From CBFGRU01 sp965651255 (GTDB lineage Bacteria > Planctomycetota > Phycisphaerae > Phycisphaerales > SM1A02): DNA of 8,314 nucleotides. The stretch spans positions 1 to 8,314 of the forward strand of contig CBFGRU010000131.1 in NCBI GenBank assembly GCA_965651255.1, read 5' to 3'. The translations under genes and the position numbers were made by a program. This document shows positions 6,701-8,314 of this stretch, in pieces. The notes under the pieces were generated by a model that did not search any database, was not told the origin of the DNA, and worked only from the letters and a program-made list of their open reading frames with translations. Every line of letters starts with the position of its first letter. The first letter of the stretch is position 1.

Positions 6701-6712
6701 AGGATCGCCTTC
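6701..6712. promoter_or_regulatory. 12-base divergent intergenic region carrying both ribosome binding sites
   Basis: The start codons of the NUDIX gene (ATG 6700, minus) and mlaF (ATG 6713, plus) face away from each other with 12 bases between. On the plus strand AGGA (6701-6704) lies 8 bases before the mlaF ATG. On the minus strand GAAGG (6712-6708) lies 7 bases before the NUDIX ATG. Both are well placed and support these starts. There is no room for promoters here, so each must lie inside the opposite coding sequence; I could not identify one convincingly. Confidence 0.75.
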
Positions 6713-7546
6713 ATGGCCAGCGGCACGATCCATCACGATGAACCAGCGCCGTGCATTCGGCTGGTCAATGTCGCCAAGGCGTTCGACGCACAACCCGTGC
6801 TGCGCGGTGTGAACATCAACTTCCCGCCCGGCAAGGTGACCGTCGTCCTCGGTCCCAGCGGCTCGGGTAAGAGTGTCATGCTCAAACACATCATCGGCCT
6901 GCTGCACCCCGATGCGGGGGAAGTCTGGTTCGGCGAGACCCGGGTGGACACCCTCTCGGAACGACAGATGACCGCAGTGCGTCGGCGCATTGGCTTTCTC
7001 TTCCAGATGGGCGCGCTCTTTGACAGTATGAACGTGCGCGAGAACATCGAGTTTCCGCTTCAGGAACATACCTCGCTCTCCGCCGCCGAACGCCGCGAGC
7101 GCGTCGAGGCGATGCTCGAAATGGTCGGCCTGCCCGGCATCCTTCACAAGATGCCCGCAGAGCTTTCCGGCGGCCAGCGCAAGCGCGTCGCCCTCGCGCG
7201 CGCCATCGTCCTTGAACCCACCGCCATACTCTACGATGAACCCACCACCGGCCTCGACCCGATTCGCTCCGACGTCATTAATGAACTCATCCTGAAGCTG
7301 CAGGATGTCCTGGAACCGACGAGCATTGTCGTCACCCACGATCTCACGAGCGCCTTCAAGGTGGCGGATCACCTCATCATGCTGCACGCCGGTCGCATTC
7401 ACCTAGAGGGTACCGCCCAGGACTTCCGCCAGAGCACCGACCCCATCGTGCAGCGATTCCTGCGCGGCGAAGCCGAGCCGCCGGAAATTGAACGAATCAA
7501 ACAAACCGGTATGCGCCAGCGCGGCCGGCGGAGAGCTGCATCATGA
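6713..7546 (+). CDS. mlaF: ABC transporter ATP-binding protein, MlaF-like (phospholipid/MCE transport)
   Basis: Cytoplasmic ATPase that powers an MCE-type lipid transporter linking inner and outer membranes. The 277 residues are a full ABC domain: Walker A GPSGSGKS (47-54), Q-loop FLFQMGALFDSMNVRENIEF (95-114, Gln98), signature LSGGQRKR (151-158), Walker B AILYDEPTTGLDP (171-183, Asp175 and Glu176) and switch His in VTHD (207-210). The Q-loop run QMGALFDSMNVRENIEFPL is characteristic of MlaF/Ttg2A proteins rather than importers for small solutes. After the domain comes a short, very basic tail (about 259-277, RQRGRRRAAS at the end). ATG 6713 has AGGA 8 bases upstream; the frame is open to 6575, but that part would overlap the NUDIX gene. 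Its stop overlaps the next start as ATGA, so it is coupled to the MCE gene. Unlike E. coli mlaFED, no permease gene follows it directly. Confidence 0.94.
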   Translation: MASGTIHHDEPAPCIRLVNVAKAFDAQPVLRGVNINFPPGKVTVVLGPSGSGKSVMLKHIIGLLHPDAGEVWFGETRVDTLSERQMTAVRRRIGFLFQMGALFDSMNVRENIEFPLQEHTSLSAAERRERVEAMLEMVGLPGILHKMPAELSGGQRKRVALARAIVLEPTAILYDEPTTGLDPIRSDVINELILKLQDVLEPTSIVVTHDLTSAFKVADHLIMLHAGRIHLEGTAQDFRQSTDPIVQRFLRGEAEPPEIERIKQTGMRQRGRRRAAS

Positions 7547-8314
7547 AAGAAGTCACACGCGATTTCGTCGTCGGGTGTGTGACCTTTGTCGGTCTCCTCG
7601 CGCTGGCCTTCCTCCTGATGAGTTTCGGCGAACTCGATGCCTACTTCCGCGATCGGTACACCGTCACGGTGCAGATGCCCCAAGCCGCCGGTCTGCGCGT
7701 CGGAAGCACCGTCGAGTACAACCGCGTTCCCATCGGACGCATCGGCGAAGTTCGCATCGCGCCCGAGAACCACGGCCGGGTCGAGGTCATCGCGCTCATC
7801 GATGCGGTCCACACGTTGCCAGCGAATATCGATGCCGAGGTCGCCATTCCGCTCATCGGCGGCAGCGCCGTCCTCAACCTGCGACTTCCCCCCGAGATTA
7901 CGCCGCAGGGCACCCTCGCGCAGGATGGCACCGCCGTCGTGCACGCCGACCCCAAAACACTTTTCGAAGAGCTGAAGGCCGAACTCGATCAGCGCCTCGA
8001 ACCATTCACGCGCTCCATCGAAAAGATCGACACCCTTGCCACAACGTACAACGATCTCGGTCACGATCTGCGCGAACTCATCTCGCCTCAGTCCGAGGCC
8101 GATCTCGCCGCTGGCGCTGCGCCCAACATCCGCACCGCCATCATCCGGCTGAACGCCACCCTCGAGCAGGCGCAGCGATCCCTTGCCCTTGCTGATGAAT
8201 GGCTCGGCGATCAATCCCTGCGCGATGAAATCCACGAGACCATTGCCCGAGCCCAGGGACTGCTTGATGAATCCTCGCTCACCGTCACGCGCTACCGCGA
8301 CCTTGCCACCGCCC
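7543..8314 (+). CDS. mlaD: MCE-domain (MlaD-like) lipid transport protein (partial, 3' end outside window)
   Basis: Periplasmic substrate-binding part of an MCE/Mla-type lipid transporter, anchored in the inner membrane by one N-terminal helix (residues 8-28). The MCE domain follows at about 38-115: YTVTVQMPQAAGLRVGSTVE, then YNRVPIGRIGEVRI and a closing AIPLIGGSAVLNLRL. These match the GLxxGxxVxxxGxxVGxV pattern and the conserved loop near its end. The rest (about 137-257) is a long, charged, probably coiled-coil region (KTLFEELKAELDQRLEPFTR, then TLEQAQRSLALADEWLG). This is more like the long MlaD/Mce homologues outside Enterobacteria than E. coli MlaD (183 residues); helical C-terminal regions of MCE proteins can form tubes that conduct lipids. 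ATG 7543 overlaps the mlaF stop by four bases (ATGA). The frame is open to the right edge (257 codons), so total length and any following permease are unknown. Confidence 0.92.
   Translation, partial: MKEVTRDFVVGCVTFVGLLALAFLLMSFGELDAYFRDRYTVTVQMPQAAGLRVGSTVEYNRVPIGRIGEVRIAPENHGRVEVIALIDAVHTLPANIDAEVAIPLIGGSAVLNLRLPPEITPQGTLAQDGTAVVHADPKTLFEELKAELDQRLEPFTRSIEKIDTLATTYNDLGHDLRELISPQSEADLAAGAAPNIRTAIIRLNATLEQAQRSLALADEWLGDQSLRDEIHETIARAQGLLDESSLTVTRYRDLATA

Noticed and set aside
6678..6705. Promoter-like pair TCGACC, 16 bases, TAGGAT upstream of mlaF
   Set aside because: Each box matches the sigma-70 consensus at only four of six positions, and the start of transcription would fall at or beyond the ribosome binding site. 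Chance is more likely.
6575..6712. Longer start for mlaF
   Set aside because: The extra 46 residues would be antisense to the NUDIX coding region and precede the normal beginning of an ABC domain; ATG 6713 has AGGA at good spacing.
6701..7402. Upstream extension of the NUDIX frame to give a 422-codon protein
   Set aside because: The extra 234 codons are antisense to mlaF, which has complete ABC motifs. A good ribosome binding site precedes ATG 6700.
7399..8235. Minus-strand open frame of 278 codons
   Set aside because: It is antisense to the MCE gene and the end of mlaF, which have clear motifs; its own sequence resembles no family.
1..8314. Mobile element, CRISPR array, tRNA or phage region
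   Set aside because: No arrays of regular repeats, transposase or integrase motifs, or tRNA-like folds were seen; coding density and composition are uniform along the window.

Overview
The window holds two divergent transcription units from a high-GC bacterium (roughly 60% GC by eye). Every stretch is coding except short gaps. Fused SecD-SecF, YajC with a long Gly-rich N-terminus, and rhomboid and site-2 proteases sharing one C-terminal tail suggest Planctomycetota, perhaps Phycisphaerae-like. That assignment is an inference from gene content, not a phylogenetic result.

Minus-strand unit (6700 down to 1), in transcription order: a NUDIX hydrolase of the ADP-ribose pyrophosphatase type; an M50 (site-2 protease-like) membrane metalloprotease overlapping it by 14 bases; a rhomboid serine protease after an 86-base gap with a hairpin and a short direct repeat; tgt (queuine tRNA-ribosyltransferase) 16 bases on; yajC 14 bases on; and secDF after a 66-base leader. 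secDF runs off the left edge: the whole SecD part and the first residues of the SecF part are present. tgt-yajC-secD is a widely conserved bacterial order. Here it is joined to two intramembrane proteases, giving one likely operon for protein export and membrane-protein processing plus a tRNA-modification and a nucleotide-housekeeping gene.

Plus-strand unit (6713 to the right edge): an ABC ATPase of the MlaF type and an MCE-domain protein of the MlaD type, joined by an ATGA stop/start overlap. They would be the cytoplasmic motor and the periplasmic lipid-binding part of a phospholipid/hydrophobic-substrate transporter, implying a diderm envelope. No MlaE-type permease lies upstream or between them, so it must be further downstream or elsewhere.

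The two units start head to head with only 12 bases between their ATG codons. Both ribosome binding sites sit in those 12 bases, so each promoter must lie inside the other unit's first gene.

No RNA genes, CRISPR arrays, insertion sequences or prophage genes were seen. Most of the region is ordinary core genome. The points most worth a second look are the shared tail on two unrelated adjacent intramembrane proteases, the large insertion in the SecD periplasmic domain, and the compact divergent start.
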